Below, in pieces: positions 19,481 to 30,735 of a stretch of 64,000 bases of DNA; positions within the stretch are counted from its first letter, which is position 1, and each line of letters begins with the position of its first letter. Below the pieces are notes generated by a model that was not told the origin of the DNA, ran no database searches, and saw only the letters and a list, made by a program, of their open reading frames with translations. Origin of the DNA: Plotosus lineatus (taxonomy: Eukaryota > Chordata > Actinopteri > Siluriformes > Plotosidae); NCBI GenBank assembly GCA_024760905.1, contig CM045733.1:66038501-66102500 (forward strand), read 5' to 3'. A program made the position numbers and the translations under genes.

Positions 19481-20822
19481 CATGAATACAAAGAAGAGCA
19501 TTACCTGTCTTTCTGGTCTTCCTATAGTCCATTATGACCTCATTGGTCTTACCACCGTTATTCTTTGATAAACACCAGTTTATCAGGTGCTGAAGCTCCT
19601 CTTTATAGTGAGTCTCATCATTGTCTGATTTGAGGCCTACTATGGTGGTGCCATTGGCAAACTTTACAAACATGTTTTTGGAGCAGATCAGTCATGTGTA
19701 AAGAGGCTGAAGAGGGTCGAGCTGAGTACACAGCCCTGTGACGTTCCAGTGTTCAGGATCAGAGTGGATCATGTAGAGTTTCTTATCCTCACTGCCTGAA
19801 GTCAGTGTAAAGTCTTCTGTAAAGTGATTCTCCCTGTAGGCAACTGAAGGCTGTCCAGCCCCGCAGGTGTAGTGTCCTTGATGTGGTAAACGAGGATACT
19901 ATAAAAGCACTTAATGATTACCAGGGTAAGGACAACCAGTCTGTAGTCATTGAGGCAAGTGGTGGCTGATGTTTTGGGCACAGGCACAATGATGGAAAAC
20001 TTGATATAGACAGGGGCAGAGAAAGTTGCAGGGACAAGTTGAAAATGTAAAGGAAAACTCCTGCCAGGTGGTCAGTGCATGATTTCAGGGTGCAGCCCAA
20101 CACGTTATCTGGTCCTGCAGCCTAGTTGATGTTGATCTTCCTCAGGGTATTACACACTTGGTACCGCTGCAAAATGAGGGTCTGCTGCGGCTCCTCTGGT
20201 GGAGGAAGATGCACAGTCTCCCTGCTGCTCGATAAGCAAGCAAAGAAGTTGTTCAGGGTGTCAGGCAGAGTGGGGTCATGGCTGACCTGCTGGATGCTAT
20301 GCTTATAGTCCGTGATGGTCCTTATACATTTCTACGTGTTGTATGGGTTGTTGTTGGTAAAGTGCTCCTTGATATGCTGTTTGTACCCGAGTTTGGCCAG
20401 TTGGATGCCCTTTTTCAGTTCTTTCCAGGCCATACAGTAAGCCAGCCTGGCACCTGTTCTGAAGGCTGCATTCTGGGCTTTAAGTAGGGGCCACACTGTG
20501 CTGTCCATCATTGGCTTCTGGTTTGGCAAAGCTCTGATGGACTTTTTGGGCAGGACAGTGTCAGTGCAGAAATGAACATAGGACAGAACAGTTGACCTGT
20601 AGTCCTTCAGATCAATGCACTATTTGAACACATCCTAGTCTGTGTGCTTGAAGTCTTGTAGTGTTGATAAAACCTCCTCAGTCCTGATCTGCCCGGTTCT
20701 GGTGGTGGGTTTAATCCTGCAAAGGTTTATACGCTGGGATCAGCTTCACTGTGATATGGATTGGTGTGCCCACACGAGGAGTTGCAAGAGCTTTGCATGC
20801 TCCTGGAATGTTGCAATAAACT

Positions 20823-21678
20823 ACAGAGGGCAGTATCCAAGAATGTTCATGGAAAGTTGAGTGGAAGAAAAATGTGTGTTAGGAAAAGGTGCACCAGCAA
20901 AAGTAATAACCTCAGTTTTGAAAGGCTAGAGGCTGGAGTTAATGAATCAGAAGCCACTACACACAGACAAACCCTAGACATGGTCTACAAATGTCACATT
21001 CCTTGTGTTAAGCCACTCCTAAATCAGCGATTATGTCAAAAGTGCCTTACCTGGGCTGGGGAGCAAAAGAACTGGACTGTTGCTCAGTAGTCCAAAGTTC
21101 TCTTTTCAGATAAAAAATAAGTTTCGCATTGCATTTTGAAATCAAGCTCCCAGAGTCTGGAGGCAGGGAGGTGAGGTACAGAATCCACGTTGCTTGGAGT
21201 CCAATGTGAAGTTTGGACAGTCAATAATGTTTTGAGCTGCAATATCATCTGCTGATGTTGGGCCAGTGTATTTTCTGAGGTCCATGTCAATGCAGCCTTC
21301 TACCAGAACATTTTTGTACTTCATGTTTCCTTCTGCTGCCAAGCTTTATTGATATGCTGATTCATTTTTCAGCACTACTATACACTTACCCAAACTGCTG
21401 ATGGTACCAAAAGCTGGTTTAGTGGCTATGGTGTTGCTGTGTTTGATTGGCCACCAACCTCGGCTAATCTAAACCCCATAGAGAATCTATGGGGTATTGT
21501 CAAGAGGAAGATGACAGACACCAGAAGCAACAATGCAAATGACTTGAAGGCTACTATCAAAGCGACCTGGGCTTTAATTACACCTGAGCAGAGTCATAGG
21601 CTTATTGCCTTCATGCCATATTGCATTGATGCAGTAAGTCATTGCATGAATAGTCCAAACCAAGTATTAAGTGCATAG
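20823..21678 (+). pseudogene. Tc1-like transposase, second HTH and DDE region, broken
   Basis: After the Rex1-like insertion the reading continues with GKLSGRKMCVRKRCTSK, ATTHRQTLDMVYKCHIPCVK and QKNWTVAQ. A stop and frameshifts follow through 21090-21340. The C-terminal part FDWPPTSANLNPIENLWG carries the catalytic-acid motif of the DDE/D family, followed by VKRKMTDTR. The enzyme would cut and join the transposon at TA sites. Length and order match a roughly 340-aa Tc1 transposase, clearly inactive here. Confidence 0.75.
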
Positions 21679-21945
21679 AAATCATCACACTTTTCAGAAC
21701 CGTGACATTTTTGTTTAAAATATCTTTTTTAAATTTATATTATGTAATATTCCAATTTTCTCAGAGACAAATATTTATGTTTTCCTTATCTGCAATCCAT
21801 AATCATCACAAGTTCAAGAAATAAAGGCTTGAAATATTTCACTCTATGTGTAATGAATCTATGTATTACATGGGTTTCACTTTCTGACCTGAGTACTGAA
21901 AAATATTGACCTTTTTAATAATATTCTAATCATTTAGATGCACCA

Positions 21946-22332
21946 GTAAGCAAAAAAGTACACAGAATATAGTTTAATTCTTACATTCTCAAATTCATGA
22001 TGGATGCAGGTGACCCCTAGAAGCACACCTGAGTAGGTACAGAAAAGCTGTGTTATGGCATCTCTTTAATTCTTTTTAATCAGCAAAGGAACAAAATACT
22101 AGGTAAAGGAACTCCCGAGACCAGTGACTTTGCTTTGTCTTTATTGCCCTTGATGTATTGACTTAACATTTACAGCAGCTTTAAATAATTACAATAATCT
22201 TTGAGGCCTGCAACTATATGCTTTGTCTCTAGATCCTGCATCTCTTGACTCGGAGAGGACATCCTCTAGATGAAGAAATAAATACTGGAGATTGCTTTCA
22301 AATAGTGATTTGGCATTAGCTCACTCAAAAAA
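21946..22332. other. Unique DNA, nothing identified
   Basis: No repeat or coding signal. Confidence 0.3.
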
Positions 22333-22597
22333 ACCGGACTTTATTCATTTTCTGAGCCACTTAATCCTAAGTAGGGTCACAGGGAGGCAGGCTGGTCCAT
22401 CTCAGCTGAATCTTGGTGAGGACAGCCTGTCAGGCCATCAGAGGGCCAAAACACACACTCACTACTGTGCAAGGAAACCCACACAAACAAAAGGAGAACA
22501 TGCAAACTCCGAAATAAATGTCTGAGCTGGGAATTGAACACAGGACCTTCTTGCTGTGAGCTGTACATGCTAACCACTACCCCACCGTGATGCACAA
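22333..22597 (-). mobile_element. V-SINE, minus strand
   Basis: The reversed tail (CCACTTAATCCTAAGTAGGG), the central domain (GAGAACATGCAAACTCCGAA) and a reversed head (CTAACCACTACCCCACCGTG) are in the expected order. An A run of about 22 follows it. Confidence 0.75.
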
Positions 22598-22667
22598 AAA
22601 AAAAAAAAAAAAAAAAAAAGACTATTTTTTTAAAAAGAAAATATGTCCAGCAGAATTGTATTAATTG

Positions 22668-22958
22668 GGGCCGGTGGTGTAGTGTTTAGGGTGCTGAGCT
22701 CATGATCAGGAGGTTGTGTGTTTGAATCCCAGTTAGACCCCCACTGTGCTAAGACCCCCCGGGCAAGGTCTTAACCACAAGTGTGCCTCTGTTCACCCAA
22801 CAGTATAAATGGGTACCAGTAAAATATACTGGGAAGGTAACCTGTGATGGACTTGCGCCCCATCCAGGGGGAGTTGAACTCCTGGTAGCTTCATGCTATG
22901 GAAACTGGGGATAAGCACCGGCCTGATGAGCCACTCGGCTCGGGTGTAAAAAGCCCAA
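22668..22958 (+). mobile_element. SINE-E, a further tRNA-derived SINE
   Basis: A box GGTGTAGTGTTTA and B box GTGTTTGAATCCC start a unit unrelated to SINE-A/B in its body (GTAACCTGTGATGGACTTGC, AACTCCTGGTAGCTTCATGC, GGGGATAAGCACCGGCCTG). Confidence 0.7.
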
Positions 22959-23074
22959 CAGACTAGAATTGTATTCAGGGTAGATGCACTGAAACTTTCG
23001 AAGCTTAAAGATATGCTTCCCTATCCCAAGTGAAGTATAATCACTAATAAATTCATTTATTTATTTTTTTCCAT

Positions 23075-23432
23075 TCATCCATCAATTCAATTTTTGAACC
23101 ACTTAAGCCCAACTATGGTCTTGGGATGCTGACTCTGGGCAAGGATAGGGTACAGCCTGAATAGCTTGCCAGACCTTGGCCCTTGCAGGACCAACAAAAA
23201 TGCAATCATTCATACTCTCACTCACATATAGGGCAATTTTTTGAACCTCCAATCAGGACACTGGGCATGTTTTTGGATTGTGGGAGGAAACCAGAGTACT
23301 CGGAAAAGACCCACACAAGCACATGGATAACATGCAAACTCCAAACATAAATGCTCAAGGCTGGAAATCAAAGCTGGGACCTTCTTGATGTGAGTTTAAA
23401 GTACTAACCATTGTGGCACCGTGTCACCCCAA
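23075..23432 (-). mobile_element. V-SINE, minus strand, full length
   Basis: Reversed tail (AACCACTTAAGCCCAACTAT), central domain (TGGATTGTGGGAGGAAACCA, ACATGCAAACTCCAAACATA) and head ending CTAACCATTGTGGCACCGTG. Confidence 0.75.
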
Positions 23433-23584
23433 TAATAAATAATAATAATAATTACTTTTTTAATGAATGCTACATGATGGGATGGTGCATAATCATATAT
23501 CTGTAAAACTAAAAAGCCTTTTGAACAAAAATAGCAACAAAGGTGTGACCATTCCCAGAAGAAATCTGCCTACCAAAGGTTTCT

Positions 23585-23945
23585 TCTTCTTTTCCTTCTG
23601 GCTTTTTCTTTCAGGGGTCGCCACAGTGAATCATCTGCCTCTATCATCTCACCCTATCCTCTGCATCTTCTCTTACACCAACTACCTTCATGTCCTCCTT
23701 CACCACATCCATAAATCTCCTCTTTGGTCTTCCTCTCGGCCTTCTGCCTGGTAGTTCCAATCTCAGCATCCTACTACCAATATACTCACTATCCCTCCTC
23801 TGTACATGTCCAAACCATCTCAATCTAGCCTTTCTGACTTTGTCTCCAAACATCTTCTATGTGCTGTCCCTCTGATGTACTAATTCCTGATCCTATCCAT
23901 CATTGTTACTCTCAAAGACAACCTCAACATTTTCATCTCTGTCTC
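23585..23945 (-). mobile_element. LINE1, 5'-truncated, with 12-bp TSD
   Basis: The 3' UTR tail (TTCTTCTTTTCCTTCTGGC) and reversed C-terminal RT coding are present. CCAAAGGTTTCT flanks it at 23573-23584 and 23946-23957. The frame [19 protein letters not shown] is partly open (23644-23853). Confidence 0.85.
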
Positions 23946-24059
23946 CCAAAGGTTTCTCTGAGACAAAATAACAGTCAGAAATCAAAGATGAACATCTTTG
24001 AACATATCATGTAAATGTTGCTATGGCAGTAAGTTGACTTTTTGGCTTTTCCAATTTTC

Positions 24060-24215
24060 CCTTCAGGGTGGCTATGATTTGAAGGGTGTGGGTGTTGGCC
24101 CTGTGATAGTCTGGCAGGCTGTTCAGCGTGTACCCCAACGTTTGTCAGTGTTAGCTGTAATAAGCTCCACGCTAGTTCTGACCTGAATAGGATTAAGTGG
24201 TTCAGCAAACAAGAA
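24060..24215 (+). mobile_element. V-SINE/SINE-B type tail fragment
   Basis: GCCCTGTGATAGTCTGGCAG to ATAGGATTAAGTGGTTCAGC matches the common tail. The head is missing. Confidence 0.6.
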
Positions 24216-25367
24216 AGCGAGTTTAGAATGAACACTTTATTCATTAGCGTTAGTAACTTTATTACAATCTTATTTATTTATGTCTTATTTTCTATATTTG
24301 TTTGCTTCTTTGTTTTTTTTTTTTTTGTTTTTTTGATGATGACAATATGTCACATTTCATAGCACATGAAAGACTTGTCATTTCTGCAAACCTTCAGTTC
24401 TTCTGTTTCCCAAGCAGACAAAACAAGCTTTGTTTGACAACAGCAATTCTAGAAAGGTCACTGGAATCAAGAAAATAAAATGAATGAGTCAAAGTTTGTT
24501 TGTTTTTTAAGCTGTATTAATGAGAGTTCCTTACTAGTACATCTTTTCTTAGGTCAGGCCATCACCAAAAATGATAAAGATTTATCAAACGGAGGCGAGC
24601 TGGTCAAAGCTTTCTCTTATCTTCTGCCATTCTTTTATAAAAGCAACCACTGTCAAGACTTATGGTGAATGAAAGCAAATGTGTCACTGTTATGGTCCAG
24701 AGGAAGAAAGAGAGGATCCCCAAAGTCTGTAAATATTTTATACAATATATTTTGTACTCTTTGAGAATTTTTAAGGGGAAGCACCCACATTATGCTCAGC
24801 TTTGAAGATATCCTGAAGAGGTAGCATACATAAAAGAGGAAATGATTTCAGATAAGAAATGATCTTTCTCATGGGATCTGGCTTTGCAATTCAGATTCGA
24901 AAGGAGCAAGTCTTGCTTAAAGACAAAACTCATGTTATTTTGAAAAGGTTGCATGTTTTATGATGTTATGTAGTTCTATACATTGTGGTTTTTCTTTTAT
25001 CAATGGTTTCGTTATTTTTGCTTTAAACATCTCAGTACAACGCTGTGTTCATGCTACATCACAAGAGAAATATATTCAGCAGGCTCTATAAATTGTGAAG
25101 GCATTTATATACTGTACTGCAAAGGATATATAGCCACATGTATATTATTAATGAATTTCACAAGCCACTGGGGACCTTCGGCATAGCATGCATCGTTGCT
25201 CAAAATATGCTGTGCTGTCATGTAGACACCAGAAATTAGACTTATCATAAAATCATAAAAATGCCACAAGCAGTTACAATCTATTTTGTCATGGTACAGA
25301 GGTGTACCTAAAACCAACAAGATTTTTCAAAAAAAAAAAAATCATAAAGTGCTAACAAGTAATAATA
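24216..25367. other. Unique DNA, nothing identified
   Basis: AT-rich; no coding frame with a recognisable motif. Confidence 0.3.
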
Positions 25368-25836
25368 CAGTGATCCCTCGCTACTCCATGCTTCAATTCA
25401 TGAGGCTTCAGTGAATCGAGGTTTTTAAAAAAAAATATTCATTGAAAAAAAAAAAAAATGAAATTACGGAAAAACAGGGAAAAAGTTAAGGAAAATGCTG
25501 CCAAATAAGGCCAATTAAGCAAAAAAAAAAACAAACAAAAAAAAAAACTCAACATAACTACTTCCGTTTTTATGTGAAGTGTGCATCTGAGTGCGTGCAC
25601 GTCTGTATGTGTGTGTATTTATATTTTATTTACATATTATGCATTATTTTTGAATGCTTGATTGTTATTATTAGCATTTATACCTTTGAATATGTATTAA
25701 TTGATATTATATACACATATACATGTACGTATACGTCAGTCAGGGGGGTTGATCCTACTTCGCGGAAATTGGCGGTTGCAGGGGGAAGGGGTGGGATCTC
25801 AGTCCCCATTAACCACAGAAAATGAGGGATCCCTTT
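25368..25836 (+). mobile_element. DNA element C, complete uninterrupted copy
   Basis: It starts TA|CAGTGATCCCTCGCTACT and ends GAGGGATCCCTTT, so the ends are imperfect inverted repeats with TA outside. The 469-bp element is non-coding and serves as the empty-site reference for the copies at 8511-9827 and, for its core, the hAT at 5601-7110. Confidence 0.75.
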
Positions 25837-25845
25837 TAAAAGAAG

Positions 25846-25868
25846 AATAATAATAATAATAATAATAA
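25846..25868. repeat. (AAT)n
   Basis: Short AAT tract between element C and SINE-A. Confidence 0.9.
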
Positions 25869-26207
25869 TCTTTTCCTTTCGGCTTTTTCTCTTTCTTGGG
25901 AGTCACCACAGCGAATCATCTGATTCGCACGTTTGATTTGGCACGAGTTTTTACATCGGATGCCCTTCCTGTCACAATACTTTTAGCAAGGGACAGAAAC
26001 ACGCTGACGGCTTTGCAGCTACTCTTTACGAAGGTCAGCAATGGTTCTTTTACCTGCCTCACACCATAGACAGTGACAGACATGGCCTGCTTTTGATAAC
26101 CCAGTTATCTGCACTGGGGGGGTACAGTGACAACCCTGTGGGGACTCGAACCCCTAACGTTAGGATCAGCGATCCTGCGCCCTATCCACTAGACCACCAT
26201 TCCCACC
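25869..26207 (-). mobile_element. SINE-A, full length, minus strand
   Basis: The reversed LINE1-like tail (CTTTTCCTTTCGGCTTTTTC) comes first, then CGGATGCCCTTCCTGTCAC, the body, and a head with reversed B box GGACTCGAACCCC and A box ATCCACTAGACCACC. An (AAAT)n tract follows at 26219-26255. Confidence 0.85.
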
Positions 26208-26255
26208 ATAATAATTAATAAATAAATAAATAAATAAACAAATAAATAAATAAAG

Positions 26256-27585
26256 TGTTCAAAAGAAATGCATTTTTGATAAAATAGGTAAATAATTAAA
26301 AATGTTCATTAATACATCAAGGCCAGTGATACTTAAGTATGAATCAGTTTGAATAAAGACTTTTTTAGGACACAGAAAGGCTGACTTTATTGCTTAATAT
26401 TTTATAATCATCCGCGTCAGCTTCTTTGAGAACTTTACAGACTTTAGGTTTTATTAATCGTTTCAAACCAATGTCTGTTTAAATGCCAGTTATTCGCCAG
26501 CAAAGTAAAAAAGGTAAAACCATAATAAAGTTGAGCACTTAGACTGATTACTGTGGCCACTGGCTTTTGGCATATCTCTCTTGGCATATCGGTCATCTTT
26601 CATGCTTGGTTATATATTCATCCACACTCAAATGATCTTTATTTTGTGTGCGGTAGGCACCCTACAGGCTACAGATAAAGCCATAAATCCATGGTTGACA
26701 TGGCAACCATTAAACAAGAATTGCTAGATTTTGGAGTGAGGCTGCCGCAGTATGATAAAACATGTGAAAGCAGTTTCTCATAACAAGTCAAGCAGCAACT
26801 GTTATGTCTACAGGTTTCACTCTGTCAGAGAGAAAACAGAAGCTCATGCTGGAAATGCAAAATGAATGAGGCTCTCAGACAAGGAATAAAAGGTTCGATT
26901 GCAATTTCTGCCCACCAAGTCAAAAGCTGAGTGAGAGATTCTGGCAGTGGTGATATGGGACTGATATTGCTTTCAAAACATAACTGACGTCTTTTTGAAT
27001 TGGGTCATTGTATCCAAAGTAAAATATGAACACTGAATAAGTGGCGATGAAAACGCTTTAAAAAACTAAGATAATATGTGCAATGTGTTGAGATAATTGC
27101 AGTATAATGCGTAAATTGTGGCTTAGGTCCAGCCAGGAGCTTTATAATTCAGACAATATTCAACAATTTGACACACTTGAGACCATGAGACACCTACAGA
27201 ATTACTAATCATCATTGGATAGTCAAACAAACATGAGCTTGGTGGACCTTAAGTAATGCATGACAGAATGTGCTTTATGTGGACAATCCAGGAAAGGATG
27301 ATGTGATGTTGAATAAAGCAACAGATATTACAGTAGTTTGCAAAGTATTATATGTTTGTTGTCGTTGATGTTTTATATTACTCTTAATAAGCAGCATATC
27401 ATGCTCCTTATTTGTTTCAAGTAACATTGTGTAGTCTTATGAAATGCCCATAAGACATAAGACATGCTGGTATGACTTGCATTATAGCAAAGAAGAAATT
27501 ATTCCCTCACCAGCTTCTCCTTTTCTCTTTCAAAAGGTTAACAGTCATTCATTTTCTGTAACTGCTTATTACCTCTATTAGGGTC
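26256..27585. other. Unique DNA, nothing identified
   Basis: This is one of the longer repeat-free stretches. I see no exon-like frame with splice signals. Confidence 0.3.
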
Positions 27586-27623
<38 letters not shown>

Positions 27624-27624
27624 C
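27586..27624. repeat. (ATT)n
   Basis: ATT triplets at the left edge of the SINE-B foldback. Confidence 0.9.
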
Positions 27625-27630
27625 ATCATC

Positions 27631-27908
27631 AGTTCATTTTCTGTAACCGCTTCATCCTAATTAGGGTTGCGGGGAGGCTGGTGCCCATCCCAGCCAACTC
27701 AGGGCGAGGGCAGAGTACACCCTGGACAGCTCGCCCAGGCCATCGCAGGGCGGAAACATGTTGACGGCTTTGCAGCCTACTCTTTACGAAAGTCAGCAAT
27801 GGTTCTTTTACATGAACCTCTCACCATAGACAGTGAGAGAGTGGGATGGGCACCAGCCTCCCTGTGACCCAAATTAGGATTAAGTGGTTACAGAAAATGA
27901 ACTGAACT
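27631..27908 (-). mobile_element. SINE-B with inverted duplicate tail
   Basis: A minus-strand SINE-B (tail at 27635, CCTAATTAGGGTTGCGGGGA) runs to the ACAGTGAGAGAG of its body. It then abuts a plus-strand tail (GGGATGGGCACCAGCCTCCC to ACAGAAAATGAACTGAACTG). The two tails form a foldback of about 68 bp per arm. The head is missing. Confidence 0.75.
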
Positions 27909-27909
27909 G

Positions 27910-27967
<58 letters not shown>
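27909..27967. repeat. (AAT)n
   Basis: About 19 AAT units directly after the SINE-B foldback. Confidence 0.95.
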
Positions 27968-27969
<2 letters not shown>

Positions 27970-28154
27970 CCCCTGTATTTAAAGTACATTGTCTAAAAGT
28001 GCATTCCACTCTTTGAAAAATATAATTATTACAATAAATCAAATGGTATAAAGTAATACGCAAGATCTCTATCTGAATCACAATCATCCTGAGTACACGG
28101 GTGCATAATCTATCTATATAGTGATAAAAATCCAGAAGCTGAAGAGACACTACA

Positions 28155-28312
28155 TCTTCAGTTCAGTTCATTTTCTGTACCCGTTTAATCCTAGTTTGGG
28201 TCGCGGGGAGGCTGGTGCCCATCCCAGCCAACTTTGGGTGAGGGCAGAGTACACCCTGGACAGCTCGCCAGGCCATCGCAGGGCGGAAACACGCTGACGG
28301 CTTTGCAGCCTT
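28155..28312 (-). mobile_element. SINE-B, tail half only
   Basis: The reversed tail runs from CAGTTCATTTTCTGTACCCG to GCTGACGGCTTTGCAGCC and stops. The head is absent. Confidence 0.75.
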
Positions 28313-29429
28313 ATGTGAATCTTATTTATTTCTTCTTCTTTCTTTTTTTTTTTTAAAGCAAATAGCAGCTCAAGCTTAGCTAAGTTTGGAACCGAATGCA
28401 GCTGTTCACATTTACTGATTAGGCTAGTGGCCCCTAATCCATGTTTTGCATATTTTTTGTGTTTCCCCTGCAAATCAAACCCACTCCAAAAAGAACTTGG
28501 CAATTAGCAGATGAGTTGAATCAGGTGTGTTAGTTTAGGATCACTCTGAAAGGAAAGACTGGTGCTCGCTGACATCACCACACAATAAACTCATACACAG
28601 CGAGCAAAAATGGCTCTAATGGCATCTCGGAATTAGTCCAATAAAAACAAAAATAAAGATACAAGTTGCCCCCCCCCCCCAACACCCCTTTCTTTTGAGT
28701 GTGTGCCTTCACCCCAGTGCACTTCACAGAGATGCAATTAAGTCTTGAGACAGACAAACTAATCACTGTGTAATGTATGCAGTATTGGTGAGCTTAATCA
28801 TGAAGCAGGCCACAATAGCTTGAGCTCACAGCGATGTGGGCTTGCAGCTGGTACCATGAAGACCCTGGAGCACCCTATAAGTCATCTGCACACCACTGGA
28901 GCAGATATTTGCACTGTTTTCAGTCAGCATGCAGACTACAAAATCCATGTTTGTCTTAGAAATGGGTTTTGTCAGTGAACATGCAGCAGGGTTGGTCAAT
29001 CAGATCTTAAAAAAATTCACATTTTCCAACAGGAGTCATTCCCAACACAGTCACTGCCTGTTGGGAAATACATCCGGATTAAAGGGCCTGAAAGATTGAA
29101 AAAAGTAATTTAAAAAATAATGGGCTTTTTAATGACTAAACCTTAGGGACACACAGATGTGCTCTTTGTTCATTTTCACTTGTATAATGTAAAATTCCAA
29201 CTGCTTAATTACTGAAGTATACACAATGCAACTGCATTTAACAAAGCAATTATAAGAGACAATCTATGCACTTTATTGCAGCATTTTACAAATAGCCTCA
29301 ATGTCTTGTACAAACCGCTCACCTTACCAACATTGTATCTCTTTTGTGCTTTAGATAAAACACATCGCATTATATTTTAGTAATTGAACAATATAAAACA
29401 TTCATTCATTCAATCATTCATTTTCTGTA
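28313..29429. other. Unique DNA, nothing identified
   Basis: No coding or repeat signal apart from short homopolymers (C run at 28670-28680). Confidence 0.3.
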
Positions 29430-29775
29430 ACTGTTCGGTTCAGTTCATTTTCTGCAACCGCTTAATCCTAATTAGGGTCGCTGGAAGGCTGGTGCCCACC
29501 CCAGCCAATTCCAGGCATGCACAGAGCACACCTTGGACAGCTTGCCAGGCCATTGCAGGGCAAAAACATGGTGGTGGCTATGCAGGCTACTTTTGTTGAA
29601 AGTCAGCAATGGTTCTTTAACTTGAATCTCACACCATAGACAGCGAGAGAAATGTCTGGCCTTTGATAACCCAGTTAGCTGCATTGGGGAAGGGGGTTGG
29701 AGGGGTTGGAGGGGTTGGAGGGGTTGGGGGGGGTTAGTGACCAGCTGTTGAGAGTGGGTCTTGAACCCCCATTGA
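29430..29775 (-). mobile_element. SINE-B, full length, with a G-rich minisatellite
   Basis: Tail, body and head are in order. The normal short G/C run is expanded to a GGTTGGAGG repeat at 29693-29735. Confidence 0.8.
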
Positions 29776-30212
29776 ACCTCTAAACCATTGAACCTCTAAT
29801 TAAATCATACATTTGTTCAAGCTAAATATGATATTTCGATGCAAAAATTTAGTGGCGTAGAATAAATGATTTTGAATTGAGATACTCATAATACATTTAC
29901 TTTTTTTTTCTGATTATTTACTATTGTACATCTTTGGTGTTTTAGGTCGGTTTAGCTGTAAATGTCTCGATTTTCCTCATGAATATAAATGAAGTTCTGG
30001 TGATTCAACACCACTGCTTGTGTGCATGGAAAAACAGCACTGATGCCGGATGGAGGAGTAAATGAGTGTACTCGCTTGTTAACGTTAGAAAATTGAGTTG
30101 ATAAGTCATAACTGTGTGCATTTTGGGTAGATTGGAGATTCTGACATATAGTTTGTGAGAATTGAGTAATACTTTGCATAGATATTTGATATATACAATG
30201 CAAAACATGTGG
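29776..30212. other. Unique DNA, nothing identified
   Basis: AT-rich with no recognised element. Confidence 0.3.
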
Positions 30213-30229
30213 AATATGATACATGCACC

Positions 30230-30590
30230 TTCTTCTTCTTCTTCTTCTTTTCCTTTCGGCTTTTCCCTTCAGGGGTCGCCACAGCGAATCATCTGCCTCC
30301 ATCTCACCCTATCCTTTGCATCTTCTTCTCTTACACCAACGACCTTCATGTCCTCCTTCACCACATCCATGAATCGTCTCTTTGGTCTTCCTCGAGGCCT
30401 TCTGCCTGGTAGTTTCAGCCTCAGCATCCTATTACCAATATACTCACTATCCCTCCTCTGTACATGTCCAAACCATCTCAATCTAGCCTCTCTGACTTTG
30501 TCTCCAAAACATCTTACATGTGCTGTCCCTCTGATGTGCTCATTCCTGATCCTATCCATCCTTGTTACTCCCAAAGAGAACCTCAACCTC
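30230..30590 (-). mobile_element. LINE1, 5'-truncated, with perfect 17-bp TSD
   Basis: AATATGATACATGCACC flanks it at 30213-30229 and 30591-30607. It holds the 3' UTR and the last about 100 codons. The frame 30269-30613 is open with [19 protein letters not shown], then [12 protein letters not shown] and RWRQMIRCGDP. A perfect TSD and open frame indicate a young insertion. Confidence 0.9.
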
Positions 30591-30654
30591 AATATGATAC
30601 ATGCACCAACCATTGAAAATAATGAGATTAATGCATCTCACCATGTTTCTGGAA

Positions 30655-30735
30655 AAAAAAAAAAAAAAAAATACGCGATGCCCTGAAGTTGCATGAATTG
30701 AAGTGGGAAGTAGTGAGCGATCCCTTTATTTCATA
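30655..30735 (-). mobile_element. Left-end fragment of DNA element C
   Basis: On the plus strand TGCATGAATTGAAGTGGGAA and GTAGTGAGCGATCCCTTTA are the reverse of the element C left end (compare 8511-8560). Confidence 0.65.

Larger units (their letters stand above)
18380..20529 (-). pseudogene. Rex1-like reverse transcriptase remnants
   Basis: Segments in order on the minus strand are AQNAAFRTGARLAYC (20332-20529, linker), the decayed RT region with FVKFANGTTIVGLKSDNDE and DYRKTRKTGNALLCIHGR (19371-19673), HISSDFL, and the C-terminal LPDLDTIYAVQSRIK (18441-18671). The catalytic FADD is changed to FANG and many frames are broken. The RT would copy the LINE RNA at a nicked target. Rex1 assignment rests on these motifs. 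Confidence 0.65.
17912..20822 (-). mobile_element. Rex1-like LINE, 5'-truncated, inserted in the Tc1 transposase
   Basis: Minus-strand reading gives the EN-RT linker and RT of a Rex1/Babar-type LINE, followed by a 3' region with no strong tail repeat. ACAGA flanks both sides (17907-17911 and 20823-20827), a short possible target-site duplication. Rejoining the flanks restores Tc1 colinearity. The LINE itself contains a V-SINE (18630-18993) and a SINE-F (19120-19297). Confidence 0.65.
16755..21945 (+). mobile_element. Decayed Tc1-like transposon carrying nested insertions
   Basis: The outer terminal sequence (CATATCTCAAAAAATTAGAA at about 16773) reappears inverted near 21925 (ATATTCTAATCATTTAGATG). 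A Tc1-like transposase lies between, in two pieces (17767-17911 and 20823-21678). Insertions within it are SINE-B plus (16806-17155), SINE-B minus (17322-17663) and a Rex1-like LINE (17912-20822). The stretch 17160-17320 is a direct repeat of 21770-21920, so the left end is rearranged. Confidence 0.7.

Noticed and set aside
22924..22955. CCTGATGAGCCACTCGGCTC in SINE-E looks like a hammerhead 5' core (CUGAUGA plus stem II).
   Set aside because: The required GAAA after stem II is GGGT, and no matching stem I or III is found.
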